Source: an uncultured Bacteroides sp. (GTDB taxonomy: Bacteria > Bacteroidota > Bacteroidia > Bacteroidales > Bacteroidaceae). From it: a stretch of DNA of 20,750 nucleotides. Made by a program: the position numbers and the translations under genes. The first letter of the stretch is position 1, and every line of letters starts with the position of its first letter. The stretch covers positions 1 to 20,750 of the forward strand of contig NZ_CABUHK010000089.1 in assembly GCF_902491285.1 (NCBI RefSeq), in the 5' to 3' direction. The notes beneath the pieces are model-generated. The model worked only from the letters and a program-made list of their open reading frames with translations, ran no database searches and was not told where the DNA came from. Below are positions 1 through 7,467 of this stretch, piece by piece.

Positions 1-71
1 CCGGGATTATTTGATTAATTAATAACTCGTCCCGATTTTAACGGGACACTAGTGATATCGGTAATAAAAAC

Positions 72-2264
72 ATGGAGAAGCTGTTGTGCCAGGAGTTCCG
101 GCAACAAGGAATAGAGCCCATATTTGATACGTTTTATCTTGATTGCAATAAATTTAATGAGAAAGAGGAAGTGGAGCATACAAGGAAATATTTGGAACTG
201 CTTGAAAGTAAATCCACAGATCTTATTCTGACTATTGGCGACCATGCAATCTATTCTCTTTTATCCACTCGTCATCGGTTGTTATCTTCCATTCCTGTGG
301 TAGCTTGTAATGTACATTTTCCAAATGAAGAATTGATAGAAGAATACGATTCGCAGAAAGTGTATGTATTGCGTGACAGTCCTGACCTGAAGCGTAATAT
401 TGATTTTATAAAAACATTGTATCCCCATACCGATATGGAGATTATTTATAACATAGACCTTACTTCCCTCGGGCATAAATCTTTTGCTAAACTTTCCAGA
501 GTGGTTGACAGGAAAAATGTAAGAGTGCTGGGTTACCAGCAAGCATATGTACAAGAATGCGATTATAAGCATTTGACGGAGATGATTGAATATTTCAATC
601 TGACACCCGGCTTGGCAAATGATAGTATTAAAAGGAGTGGACTGACCATAAGTCTCTGTCCCTTTCGCTATATAAAAGGAGCCGCTCTGCTGGTCATGCT
701 GGAACATTCAAATAGAGAGCAGGAAAAACAAGCGTTTTTGCTGGACAAGTTGGATATGATGTCAATTCCGATAGTAATCGCTTTGAATATTCCTTCGTTT
801 AGTTGTATTCGTGAAGGTTTTGGTGGAAATGCCAAAATAGTAGGCGGCTATATGGTTACGGAAGAGATTTCGGCAAGGGCTACTGTCGGTCTTGCTATGC
901 GCCTTTTGAAGAAAGAGAAGATCGGAATGCCTAAAATAAGGGAGCTGGAAAAAGAATATGTACTGGACTGGATGTATTTTTCCGAATATGCAGGCAATGT
1001 TAGCAATGTTCCGAAAAATGTTCGTATGATTAATTATCCGTTTTATGACCGCTACCGGAAAGAATTTTATATCCTGGGCGGGGTATTCGTACTCTCTTTT
1101 ATTTTGGTTACCATCAGTCTGCTGCGTACACATCGGCGTTCGTTGATGGAACGTCGGAATCTTCAAATGTTGGAAGAAGTCCACAAGCGACTGACGCTTT
1201 CTATGGATGGGGGTAAAATCTCACTTTGGAATATTCAGGAAGGTGTTCTTGAGTTTGATGACAATTATGTACAGTTGGTCGGGCTTGCACAGCGTAGATT
1301 CACAAAGGAGGATATGATGAAATATACTCATCCTGACGATGTACAGTTGCTGAGTTCATTTTATGAGACGTCTCATAAATCTTCCGGTATGCAAATACAA
1401 CGAATACGTTTTAGCTTTGAAACGAAAGGAACGGATTACAAATGGTATGAGTTTCGGTGCAGTAGTTTGAAAGATGCGAAAGGAGAGGTTATGTTGGCAG
1501 GCATCATGCAGAACATACAGAAACTGGTAGAACATGAACAACAGTTAATCCTTGCGAAACAGATAGCGGAAAAAGCCGAACTGAAACAATCATTCCTGAA
1601 TAACATGAGTCATGAAATCCGTACACCGCTTAATGCCATTGTCGGTTTCACCAATCTGCTGGTAGGCGAAGGATCGGACGAGGTAGAACCGGAAGAAAGA
1701 GCAGCCATGCTTGAAATAGTCAATAATAACAATGATTTGCTTTTAAAACTGGTGAATGATGTATTAGAGATATCCCGTCTGGATTCGGGAAGTTTGTCCT
1801 TTGAGATTAAGGAGTGTGACATTACAAAAACAGTGAAAGAGATTTATATGACCTATCAAACGCTGATCCAGCCTTCATTGCAATTTCTTCTCGAACTGGA
1901 TGAAACGGTTTCTTTGCCCGTTAACATCGACAACTTCCGTTTTACGCAGGTCATTTCCAACTTTCTGAATAATGCAAACAAGTTTACCAAAACGGGAATG
2001 ATTACCTTGGGATGTAAAATGAATAAAGAACAACAGGAAATTTGCGTCTATGTAAAAGATACCGGCAAGGGCATTGACGATAAAGAACTTATGATGATTT
2101 TTGACCGCTTCTACAAGACGGATGAGTTTGAACAAGGGAGTGGGTTGGGGCTTTCCATTTGCAAAGTGATTATCGAGCGATTGGCAGGTCGTATAGAGGT
2201 ACAGTCGGAAGTGGGCAAGGGCAGTTGCTTCTCCGTTATTCTATCTTTGGCAAATACAATTTAA
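72..2264 (+). CDS. Membrane sensor histidine kinase with periplasmic-binding-like sensor, PAS and kinase core; 5' end doubtful
   Basis: Hybrid-less sensor kinase that would autophosphorylate on His and pass the phosphate to a response regulator. Seen: an ABC-substrate-binding-like sensor region (about residues 1-300), one membrane helix (about 332-351), a PAS-like region (about 373-485), the HisKA box SHEIRTPLN with phospho-acceptor H514, the N box around N633 (NFLNNANKF), the G1 box DTGKGI (663-668) and the G2 box GSGLGLSI (689-696). All catalytic boxes are intact and no receiver domain is present. The ATG at 72 gives a protein with no signal peptide and no first transmembrane helix, although the sensor should lie in the periplasm. 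In the same frame the ten codons before it read RDTSDIGNKN and follow a TAA at 39-41. The true N-terminus is therefore probably lost, frameshifted or outside the window. The gene ends 39 bp before nrfA, so the two may be co-transcribed and the kinase may respond to nitrogen oxides or anaerobic respiration (inference). Confidence 0.85.
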   Translation: MEKLLCQEFRQQGIEPIFDTFYLDCNKFNEKEEVEHTRKYLELLESKSTDLILTIGDHAIYSLLSTRHRLLSSIPVVACNVHFPNEELIEEYDSQKVYVLRDSPDLKRNIDFIKTLYPHTDMEIIYNIDLTSLGHKSFAKLSRVVDRKNVRVLGYQQAYVQECDYKHLTEMIEYFNLTPGLANDSIKRSGLTISLCPFRYIKGAALLVMLEHSNREQEKQAFLLDKLDMMSIPIVIALNIPSFSCIREGFGGNAKIVGGYMVTEEISARATVGLAMRLLKKEKIGMPKIRELEKEYVLDWMYFSEYAGNVSNVPKNVRMINYPFYDRYRKEFYILGGVFVLSFILVTISLLRTHRRSLMERRNLQMLEEVHKRLTLSMDGGKISLWNIQEGVLEFDDNYVQLVGLAQRRFTKEDMMKYTHPDDVQLLSSFYETSHKSSGMQIQRIRFSFETKGTDYKWYEFRCSSLKDAKGEVMLAGIMQNIQKLVEHEQQLILAKQIAEKAELKQSFLNNMSHEIRTPLNAIVGFTNLLVGEGSDEVEPEERAAMLEIVNNNNDLLLKLVNDVLEISRLDSGSLSFEIKECDITKTVKEIYMTYQTLIQPSLQFLLELDETVSLPVNIDNFRFTQVISNFLNNANKFTKTGMITLGCKMNKEQQEICVYVKDTGKGIDDKELMMIFDRFYKTDEFEQGSGLGLSICKVIIERLAGRIEVQSEVGKGSCFSVILSLANTI

Positions 2265-2303
2265 TACAATAAACAGCGTTACACCTAAAAGGAAAAACAA
2301 ACA

Positions 2304-3785
2304 ATGAAAGATAAACTGAAACCTTGGCAGGGATGGTTACTGTTCGGCTTTGCAATGGCTGTTATTTTTGCATCGGGAGTAATTATTTCACTCTTGATGG
2401 AACACAGGCCGGAAGTTGTAAACGATACGGTTTATAACAAGAAGGTTGAGATAACCGGAATAGAATCACGCAGTTCCGTTTTCTCCCAAAACTACCTGCG
2501 TGAATATAAAACGTGGGTTGATACGACATCGACCGATTTGCACAGCGACCTGAATGGAAGAATTTCTGTTGATATTTTGGCGCAACGTCCCGAGATGGTC
2601 GTTTTATGGGCTGGCTATACTTTTTCTAAGGATTATTCCACGCCGCGCGGACACATGTATGCTCTGCAGGATGTCACTCGTTCTCTTCGTACCGGTGCCC
2701 CTGTGAGTGCTGTTGACGGCCCTCAGCCAGCGAGTTGCTGGATGTGTAAAAGTCCGGATACACCTCGCATGATAGCAGCTATCGGAGTGGATTCCTTTTA
2801 TAATAATAAGTGGGCTGCATGGGGAGCCGAAATTGTAAACCCTGTGGGATGTGCCGATTGTCATGAACCTAAGAATATGGATTTGCACATCAGCCGTTCG
2901 TCTCTTGTAGAAGCATTTCGGCGTCAGGGTAGGGACATCACACAAGCTAGTCCGCAGGAGATGCGTTCGTTGGTATGCGCACAGTGCCATTCAGAATATT
3001 ATTTTAAAGGCGATATAAAGTATCCGACTTATCCTTGGGATAAAGGTTTCACGGTCGAAGATATAGAAGAGTATTATGATGAAATCGGATTTACCGATTA
3101 TATCCATCAGTTGAGTCGTGCCCCTATACTGAAGGCGCAGCATCCCGATTATGAGATTTTCCAAATGGGCATTCACGGTCAGCGTGGTGTGTCATGTGCC
3201 GACTGCCATATGCCTTACAATGATGAAGGCGGTGTAAAATATAGCGACCATCACATTCAGAATCCGTTGGCTGTGATTGAACGTACTTGTCAGACTTGCC
3301 ATCGTGGGAGTAAGGAGACACTCTGTAAAAATGTATATGAACGTCAGTGGAAAGCGAACGAACTGCGTGTCCTGTTAGAAAAAGAACTGACCAAAGCCCA
3401 TATCGAGGCCAAGTTCGCCTGGGACAGAGGAGCTGCAGAAAACGAAATGAAAGAAGTGTTGCTGTTGATTCGCCGGGCACAGTGGAGATGGGATTTTGGT
3501 GTAGCGTCGCATGGCGGTTCTTTTCATGCACCACAGGAGACAATGCGTATTTTGGGACATGGGTTGAATAAAGTATTCCAAGCCCGTATGGCTATCAGCA
3601 AAATCCTGGTGTCGCACGGATATACGGGTAATGTTCCACTTCCGGATATTTCGACAAAAGAGAAGGCACAACAATATATCGGTTTGGATATGGCTGCTGA
3701 AAGGGCAGCCAAAGATAAATTCCTGAAAGAAGTGGTTCCGGAGTGGCTTCGGAAAGCAAAGGCAAACGGACGTATCGTTGATTAG
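2304..3785 (+). CDS. nrfA: Cytochrome c nitrite reductase, pentahaem catalytic subunit
   Basis: Reduces nitrite to ammonium with six electrons on the outer face of the cytoplasmic membrane. Five haem sites are visible in 493 residues: the family-specific lysine-ligated CWMCK (145-149), then CADCH (183-187), CAQCH (225-229), CADCH (298-302) and CQTCH (329-333). The catalytic set is present: R129 in LRTGAP, E231-Y232 after haem 3, and K277-Q279-H280 in the KAQH motif that supplies calcium and active-site ligands. Distal histidines occur in SDHH (316-317) and SHGGSFH (403-408). Residues about 9-32 form an N-terminal signal or anchor helix. AAAAGGA lies upstream of the ATG. The usual partner nrfH (tetrahaem quinol dehydrogenase) and the cytochrome c maturation genes are not beside it here; the gene lies 39 bp after a sensor kinase and before an AraC regulator. 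Length and motifs are normal for the family. Confidence 0.97.
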   Translation: MKDKLKPWQGWLLFGFAMAVIFASGVIISLLMEHRPEVVNDTVYNKKVEITGIESRSSVFSQNYLREYKTWVDTTSTDLHSDLNGRISVDILAQRPEMVVLWAGYTFSKDYSTPRGHMYALQDVTRSLRTGAPVSAVDGPQPASCWMCKSPDTPRMIAAIGVDSFYNNKWAAWGAEIVNPVGCADCHEPKNMDLHISRSSLVEAFRRQGRDITQASPQEMRSLVCAQCHSEYYFKGDIKYPTYPWDKGFTVEDIEEYYDEIGFTDYIHQLSRAPILKAQHPDYEIFQMGIHGQRGVSCADCHMPYNDEGGVKYSDHHIQNPLAVIERTCQTCHRGSKETLCKNVYERQWKANELRVLLEKELTKAHIEAKFAWDRGAAENEMKEVLLLIRRAQWRWDFGVASHGGSFHAPQETMRILGHGLNKVFQARMAISKILVSHGYTGNVPLPDISTKEKAQQYIGLDMAAERAAKDKFLKEVVPEWLRKAKANGRIVD

Positions 3786-3806
3786 AATTTATTTTCGTTA
3801 TATTTG
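3777..3806 (+). promoter_or_regulatory. Bacteroidetes-type promoter for the AraC regulator gene
   Basis: TATATTTG at 3799-3806 matches the -7 consensus TAnnTTTG, with GTTG at 3777-3780 as a possible -33 element 18 bp upstream. It overlaps the last codons of nrfA and would give a very short leader before the ATG at 3823. It suggests that the regulator is transcribed separately from nrfA. Confidence 0.6.
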
Positions 3807-3822
3807 CGTGCAAAATAGATAA

Positions 3823-4647
3823 ATGTACACAGAATATCAGCCTTCTCATCTGCTTGCTCCCTATATTGATAATTATTGGGAATTTAAAGGCAATCCGGAA
3901 TATGGTATGCGCATCCATATCCTGCCGGATGGTTGCACCGATTTTATTTTTACGTTGGGGGAGGTGGCTACTGCTGTGGAAGAGGAAAGCCTGATTATGC
4001 AACCTTACCGTTCCTATTTTGTAGGGCCGATGACGAAGTATTCCGAACTTGTCACTTATGCTGAATCCATCCATATGTTTGGCGTTCGTTTTTTACCTTC
4101 CGGGTTATCTTGTTTCACCAACTTATCTCTGCATGAGTTTGTAAACAGCAGAATCAGTACCAATGAGATGAAAGCAGTTTTTGATGATACCTTTATTGAA
4201 AGATTAAGTGAACAAAAGTCTGTCGCAGATCGAATACGAGTAGTGGAGGAATATTTATTGATGTATTTGACCCGGCATTATCAGCCTGCCGATTCTCGTG
4301 TGGTTATGGCGGTGAATATGATTAATCATTCCGGAGGAAAGCGTTCAGTCCGCAGTCTGATGGATGAAGTCTGTTTGTGCCAGCGTCATTTTGAGCGAAA
4401 ATTCAAGCATTACACCGGCTTCACCCCCAAAGAATATAGCCGTATTGTCAAATTCAAAAATGCTGTAGAGTTGTTGAGAAATACAACATCTGTGAACTTG
4501 CTGACTACGGCAGTTGATGCGGGATATTATGATTTAGCGCATTTCTCGAAAGAAATTAAGTCAATGTCAGGCAATACACCTGCATCATTTCTTTCGCTTA
4601 CAGTTCCGGAAGATACAACGCTTACTTATGTTGAGTCACGAAAGTAG
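3823..4647 (+). CDS. AraC-family transcriptional regulator
   Basis: 274 residues. The N-terminal part (about 1-140, beginning MYTEYQPSHLLAPYIDNYWEF with ILPDGCTDFIF following) is the ligand- or partner-sensing domain seen in AraC proteins of the DUF6597 kind (family name recalled, not searched). The C-terminal part (about 155-262) is the double helix-turn-helix DNA-binding region, with SVRSLMDEVCLCQRHFERKF and a second helix pair ending in GYYDLAHFSKEIKSMSGNTPASF. No membrane segment or kinase domain is present. It has its own promoter and sits just upstream of the PNPOx-like gene, which it may control; a link to nrfA is also possible. The ligand is unknown. Confidence 0.9.
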   Translation: MYTEYQPSHLLAPYIDNYWEFKGNPEYGMRIHILPDGCTDFIFTLGEVATAVEEESLIMQPYRSYFVGPMTKYSELVTYAESIHMFGVRFLPSGLSCFTNLSLHEFVNSRISTNEMKAVFDDTFIERLSEQKSVADRIRVVEEYLLMYLTRHYQPADSRVVMAVNMINHSGGKRSVRSLMDEVCLCQRHFERKFKHYTGFTPKEYSRIVKFKNAVELLRNTTSVNLLTTAVDAGYYDLAHFSKEIKSMSGNTPASFLSLTVPEDTTLTYVESRK

Positions 4648-4693
4648 ATTGGTAAAAGTCGATTTTTTACAATAAAGCGGAATGATATACCGT

Positions 4694-4701
4694 TACCTTT
4701 G
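4694..4701 (+). promoter_or_regulatory. -7 promoter element that fixes the start of the PNPOx-like gene
   Basis: TACCTTTG matches TAnnTTTG. Transcription would begin near 4707, which places the upstream in-frame ATG at 4682 outside the mRNA and makes 4727 the first usable start. No clear -33 TTTG is seen. Confidence 0.55.
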
Positions 4702-4726
4702 CAAGGTAATAAAAAACAATCAGATT

Positions 4727-5143
4727 ATGACCGCTAAAACAATGAAAGAGAAAGCAGCAGAACTGTTGCAGAGATGTGAGGTTGTTACCCTTGCTTCCGT
4801 AAATAAAGAAGGTTATCCCCGTCCTGTACCAATGAGTAAAATCTCTGCGGAAGGCATTTCCACCATTTGGATGTCTACTGGAGCAGATTCATTAAAAACA
4901 CTTGATTTCTTATCAAACCCGAAAGCCGGATTATGCTTTCAGGATAAGGGAGACAGTGTAGCGTTAACAGGAACAGTGGAAGTAGTAACCGATGAGAAGA
5001 TGAAAAAGGAACTTTGGCAGGACTGGTTTATCAAACATTTTCCGGGAGGTCCTGCTGACCCGGGCTATGTGCTGTTGAAATTTGAATCGAATTACGCAAC
5101 TTATTGGATTGAAGGGACATTTATCCATAAGAATCTGGGCTGA
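4727..5143 (+). CDS. Pyridoxamine 5'-phosphate oxidase-like flavin-binding protein
   Basis: 138 residues from the ATG at 4727 (MTAKTMKEKAAELL). It has the split-barrel FMN-binding fold of the general-stress-26 / PNPOx-like group: a helix, then VVTLASVNKEGYPRPVPMSK for the first strands, STIWMSTGADSLKTLDFL, then the strand pair KAGLCFQDKGDSVALTGTVEVV, and a C-terminal FESNYATYWIEG. Such proteins are cytosolic FMN or F420 binders whose substrates are usually unknown. It is too short and lacks the C-terminal dimerisation domain of true PdxH, so I do not assign vitamin B6 oxidase activity. It lies 79 bp after the AraC regulator with its own -7 element and is closed by a strong hairpin terminator. 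Confidence 0.85.
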   Translation: MTAKTMKEKAAELLQRCEVVTLASVNKEGYPRPVPMSKISAEGISTIWMSTGADSLKTLDFLSNPKAGLCFQDKGDSVALTGTVEVVTDEKMKKELWQDWFIKHFPGGPADPGYVLLKFESNYATYWIEGTFIHKNLG

Positions 5144-5206
5144 TTCTAGTTGGGAAGATAGAAATACCGGACTTAACGAGACAGTTTGAAAAGTTTCTAA
5201 AACAAC

Positions 5207-5246
5207 AAATTCCCCTTATTACAGCAGCTTGTAATAAGGGGAATTT
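5207..5246. terminator. Bidirectional intrinsic terminator
   Basis: Perfect 17-bp inverted repeat: left arm 5207-5223, right arm 5230-5246, 6-nt loop, A-rich on the left and T-rich on the right. It lies between two convergent genes and can serve both. Confidence 0.9.
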
Positions 5247-5284
5247 TATGAATTCAAGGCTTTTCGGACAACCTTGCAGCTCAT

Positions 5285-5560
5285 TTAGAATTCAAACTTC
5301 TCCAGTTTCATTTCAGCTAATCCCTGAATGATACCTACATACTTGCCGAAATGAGGAGATTTCTCGTGAGCTGCCAATACTTCGGCATTCTGCCATGTTT
5401 CGCAAATCATGAAAACGTCGTGACGGGTACTGCTTTCAAAAGTATCATAAGCAATACATCCTTCTTCTTTCAAAGAACAAGCAGTCAGTTCCTTAGCTGC
5501 TTCAATCGCTTCTTCGCGGTTTGTCTCGCTTACGCGGACGAAAACATTTAATCTAATCAT
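5285..5560 (-). CDS. Antibiotic biosynthesis monooxygenase (ABM) domain protein
   Basis: 91 residues beginning MIRLNVFVRV. The ABM ferredoxin-like fold is recognisable: first strand RLNVFVRV, helix NREEAIEAAKELTACSLKE, then the family-typical EEGCIAYDTFES, the strand HDVFMICETWQN and the helix EVLAAHEKSPHFGKYV. Members include small cofactor-free quinol or polyketide oxygenases (YgiN-like) and many of unknown substrate; it probably works as a cytosolic dimer. The start at 5560 is preferred over the longer reading because a TATCTTTG promoter element lies at 5621-5628 on this strand and the extra N-terminal residues do not look like protein. It is a single-gene unit convergent with the PNPOx-like gene. 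Confidence 0.88.
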   Translation of the reverse strand: MIRLNVFVRVSETNREEAIEAAKELTACSLKEEGCIAYDTFESSTRHDVFMICETWQNAEVLAAHEKSPHFGKYVGIIQGLAEMKLEKFEF

Positions 5561-5620
5561 AGTCTTTATTATTAAATGATTAAAAATAGCTTTATCACAT
5601 CTTCGTGAATAAATCGCAGG

Positions 5621-5628
5621 CAAAGATA
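5621..5628 (-). promoter_or_regulatory. -7 promoter element for the ABM gene
   Basis: Reads TATCTTTG on the minus strand, a match to TAnnTTTG. Transcription would start near 5614, about 54 nt before the ATG at 5560. The -33 element is not obvious. Confidence 0.55.
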
Positions 5629-5826
5629 CTCTTTTTGTGCTTTTCCGGATAGCTTGTTCTTTAAATTTTACCAAAACGTCATATAATTCTTATACACATA
5701 GGGTATTTGATTTTGAATTATTAATAAGGAAAATATTTTAAAACTGTATGAGTATGGTATTTCATAATCTAATATCATTTAAGTGAATGAATTAAGAGAA
5801 AAGTAATGTTATATGCAAATTTTTTA

Positions 5827-5834
5827 TAGTTTTG
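5827..5834 (+). promoter_or_regulatory. -7 promoter element for the membrane-protein gene
   Basis: TAGTTTTG matches TAnnTTTG. A transcript start near 5841 excludes the ATG at 5813 and favours the ATG at 5873, which has GGAAAG just upstream. The roughly 250 bp of AT-rich sequence around it (5561-5812) shows only the ABM promoter and this element. Confidence 0.45.
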
Positions 5835-5872
5835 TAATTCTAGAAAATATGATTGTAAAACATGGAAAGCAT

Positions 5873-6520
5873 ATGAAAACACAATTGGGAAAATATCTGT
5901 TTGTGGCACATCTGATAGGAATAGTCTTTTGTTCTGTCTTGCTTTTCTTTATTCCTTATGATAATCATCTGAGATGGAATATAGGTTATGTTGTCGTGTG
6001 GGTGACCTGTTTGTCTGCTATAATTTCTTTTTTCTTATTGCCGGTGGGAATGCGCTTTCGGAAATGGGTGAGAGGATATTTAGGAGTACATGTCTTTGGC
6101 CCATTGGCGGTCGCTTTTTTTTATTTAGCTGGTAGATTTATTGATTTCTTTTTTGCATTAGCAATGTTGCCGATATTAATTGCATGGTTTACTATGGTTC
6201 CAGACAAGCGATATTGTGCAAGTGAACATTATTTTATCAAAGATATTAAATGTGGATTTATGGGTAGCCCTATAGGACTGTATCAAAATAATGGGCTCAT
6301 GGAGGAATGTCTGCAAAAATATACTAATGTAAACAGTATGGAACGCATGGAGGAATATGAGGATTTATCTGTAATTGTAGGATATGGATGTGATAGTGAA
6401 GGTGACACATCTAAAACGATTATTTTTCCAATAGACAAAAATAGATTCAAAGAGAGATTGGTAGATATAAAAAAAATGGCAAAGGATTTGAATGCAGAGA
6501 TTTGGCTATTGTCGGAATAG
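5873..6520 (+). CDS. Unknown protein with N-terminal membrane helices and a cytosolic C-terminal half
   Basis: I do not recognise the family. From the ATG at 5873 (MKTQLGKYLFVAHLIG) it has 215 residues. About four hydrophobic helices fill the first 125 residues (near 8-26, 38-58, 73-90 and 92-110). The remaining half is soluble, with charged stretches and the end IKKMAKDLNAEIWLLSE. No catalytic motif is visible. It is followed 28 bp later by the SIMPL-domain gene on the same strand, so co-transcription is possible. In-frame ATGs at 5813 and 5849 are less likely starts because of the promoter position and weaker ribosome-binding context. Confidence 0.7.
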   Translation: MKTQLGKYLFVAHLIGIVFCSVLLFFIPYDNHLRWNIGYVVVWVTCLSAIISFFLLPVGMRFRKWVRGYLGVHVFGPLAVAFFYLAGRFIDFFFALAMLPILIAWFTMVPDKRYCASEHYFIKDIKCGFMGSPIGLYQNNGLMEECLQKYTNVNSMERMEEYEDLSVIVGYGCDSEGDTSKTIIFPIDKNRFKERLVDIKKMAKDLNAEIWLLSE

Positions 6521-6548
6521 CTGTAACTATAACATAATAATGATAGAT

Positions 6549-7250
6549 ATGAAAAAAGTATTTTTATTAGCATTTGTTCTGTTCGCGTCGAGTATCCTTG
6601 CCAATGCTCAGGAAAGTGACGAAAGATATGTTGAAGTGACCGGTTCTTCGGAGATAGAAGTCGTCCCGGACGAAATACACTTTCTGATTCAGATAAAGGA
6701 ATACTGGGAAGAAGAATATACGGGTAAATCAAAGAAAGAGGAAGATTTTCGGACGAAAGTGCCGTTGACTGTGATAGAGAAAGATTTGCGTAAAAGTTTG
6801 CGTAAAATAGGAATATCGGATGAGGCTATCCGTACGCAGGAAGTAGGGGACTATTGGCGTCAGCGGGGAAAGGAGTTTCTGATAGGCAAGCAACTGGATA
6901 TCCGTCTTACGGATTTCGAGCAAATCAATTCTATTATCCGGTCTGTCAATACATGGGGAATTGAATCAATGCGTATCGGCGAACTAAAACATAAAGATTT
7001 GCCTATGTACAGGAAGCAGGGAAAGATTGAAGCATTGAAAGCAGCCCGTGAGAAGGCATCCTATCTGGTGGAAGCAATGGGACAGCAATTGGGTGAAGTC
7101 ATTCGTATTGTCGAACCTGCCGATAACAACATAAGCCGTTATATTCCTTTTCAGGCACAGAGTAATGTCAACATGGGGACGGCAGCTACCGAACAGTACC
7201 GTGTCATCAAGCTGAGATATGAAATGACCGCCCGTTTTGCCATAAAATAA
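6549..7250 (+). CDS. SIMPL-domain (DUF541) exported protein
   Basis: 233 residues. The start MKKVFLLAFVLFASSILANAQ is a clean signal peptide with cleavage after NAQ, so the protein is periplasmic or outer-membrane associated. The mature part opens with YVEVTGSSEIEVVPDEIHF, the signature of SIMPL/DUF541 proteins. It continues with a Q-T-QEVGDYWRQ strand, a helix with ALKAAREKASYLVEAMG, and LGEVIRIVEP, as in Bacteroidetes members. Family function is poorly defined; relatives include oxidative-stress-defence and kinase-interacting proteins. The ATG at 6549 is chosen because it starts the signal peptide; the ATG at 6540 would add only three residues. Confidence 0.88.
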   Translation: MKKVFLLAFVLFASSILANAQESDERYVEVTGSSEIEVVPDEIHFLIQIKEYWEEEYTGKSKKEEDFRTKVPLTVIEKDLRKSLRKIGISDEAIRTQEVGDYWRQRGKEFLIGKQLDIRLTDFEQINSIIRSVNTWGIESMRIGELKHKDLPMYRKQGKIEALKAAREKASYLVEAMGQQLGEVIRIVEPADNNISRYIPFQAQSNVNMGTAATEQYRVIKLRYEMTARFAIK

Positions 7251-7268
7251 AAAAAATGCCTATCTTTG
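7236..7268 (+). promoter_or_regulatory. Promoter for the rsgA transcript
   Basis: TTTG at 7236-7239 and TATCTTTG at 7261-7268, separated by 21 bp, are a good Bacteroidetes -33/-7 pair. The -33 element lies in the last codons of the SIMPL gene. Transcription would start near 7274 and give a leader of about 195 nt before rsgA. Confidence 0.7.
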
Positions 7269-7308
7269 CCGCATGACTAAAAATAATAAATTGGATTTGG
7301 TTTAGTAA

Positions 7309-7445
7309 ACAGTCTGTGTCTCTGACACGGACTGTCCTTTCGTTTGCTCTCGGATGATTCCTTTCGGGAGTAATTCTTGTGTCTTTATAATTTCAATTTT
7401 AAACTGCGTACAATGACAGAAAATGCATTGTTATGCTTTCAATGC
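7309..7445 (+). promoter_or_regulatory. Structured 5' leader of rsgA
   Basis: Three hairpins can be drawn in the leader. A 12-bp stem (7309-7320 with 7324-7335, one G-U pair, 3-nt loop) is followed by a 6-bp stem (7347-7352 with 7365-7370) and a 6-bp stem (7425-7430 with 7440-7445) about 20 nt before the ATG. The first is strong enough to be an attenuator or the body of a small RNA, but its T tail is weak. I cannot match it to a named riboswitch. Confidence 0.45.
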
Positions 7446-7467
7446 GTGCGCTCTATACATTAAGATA

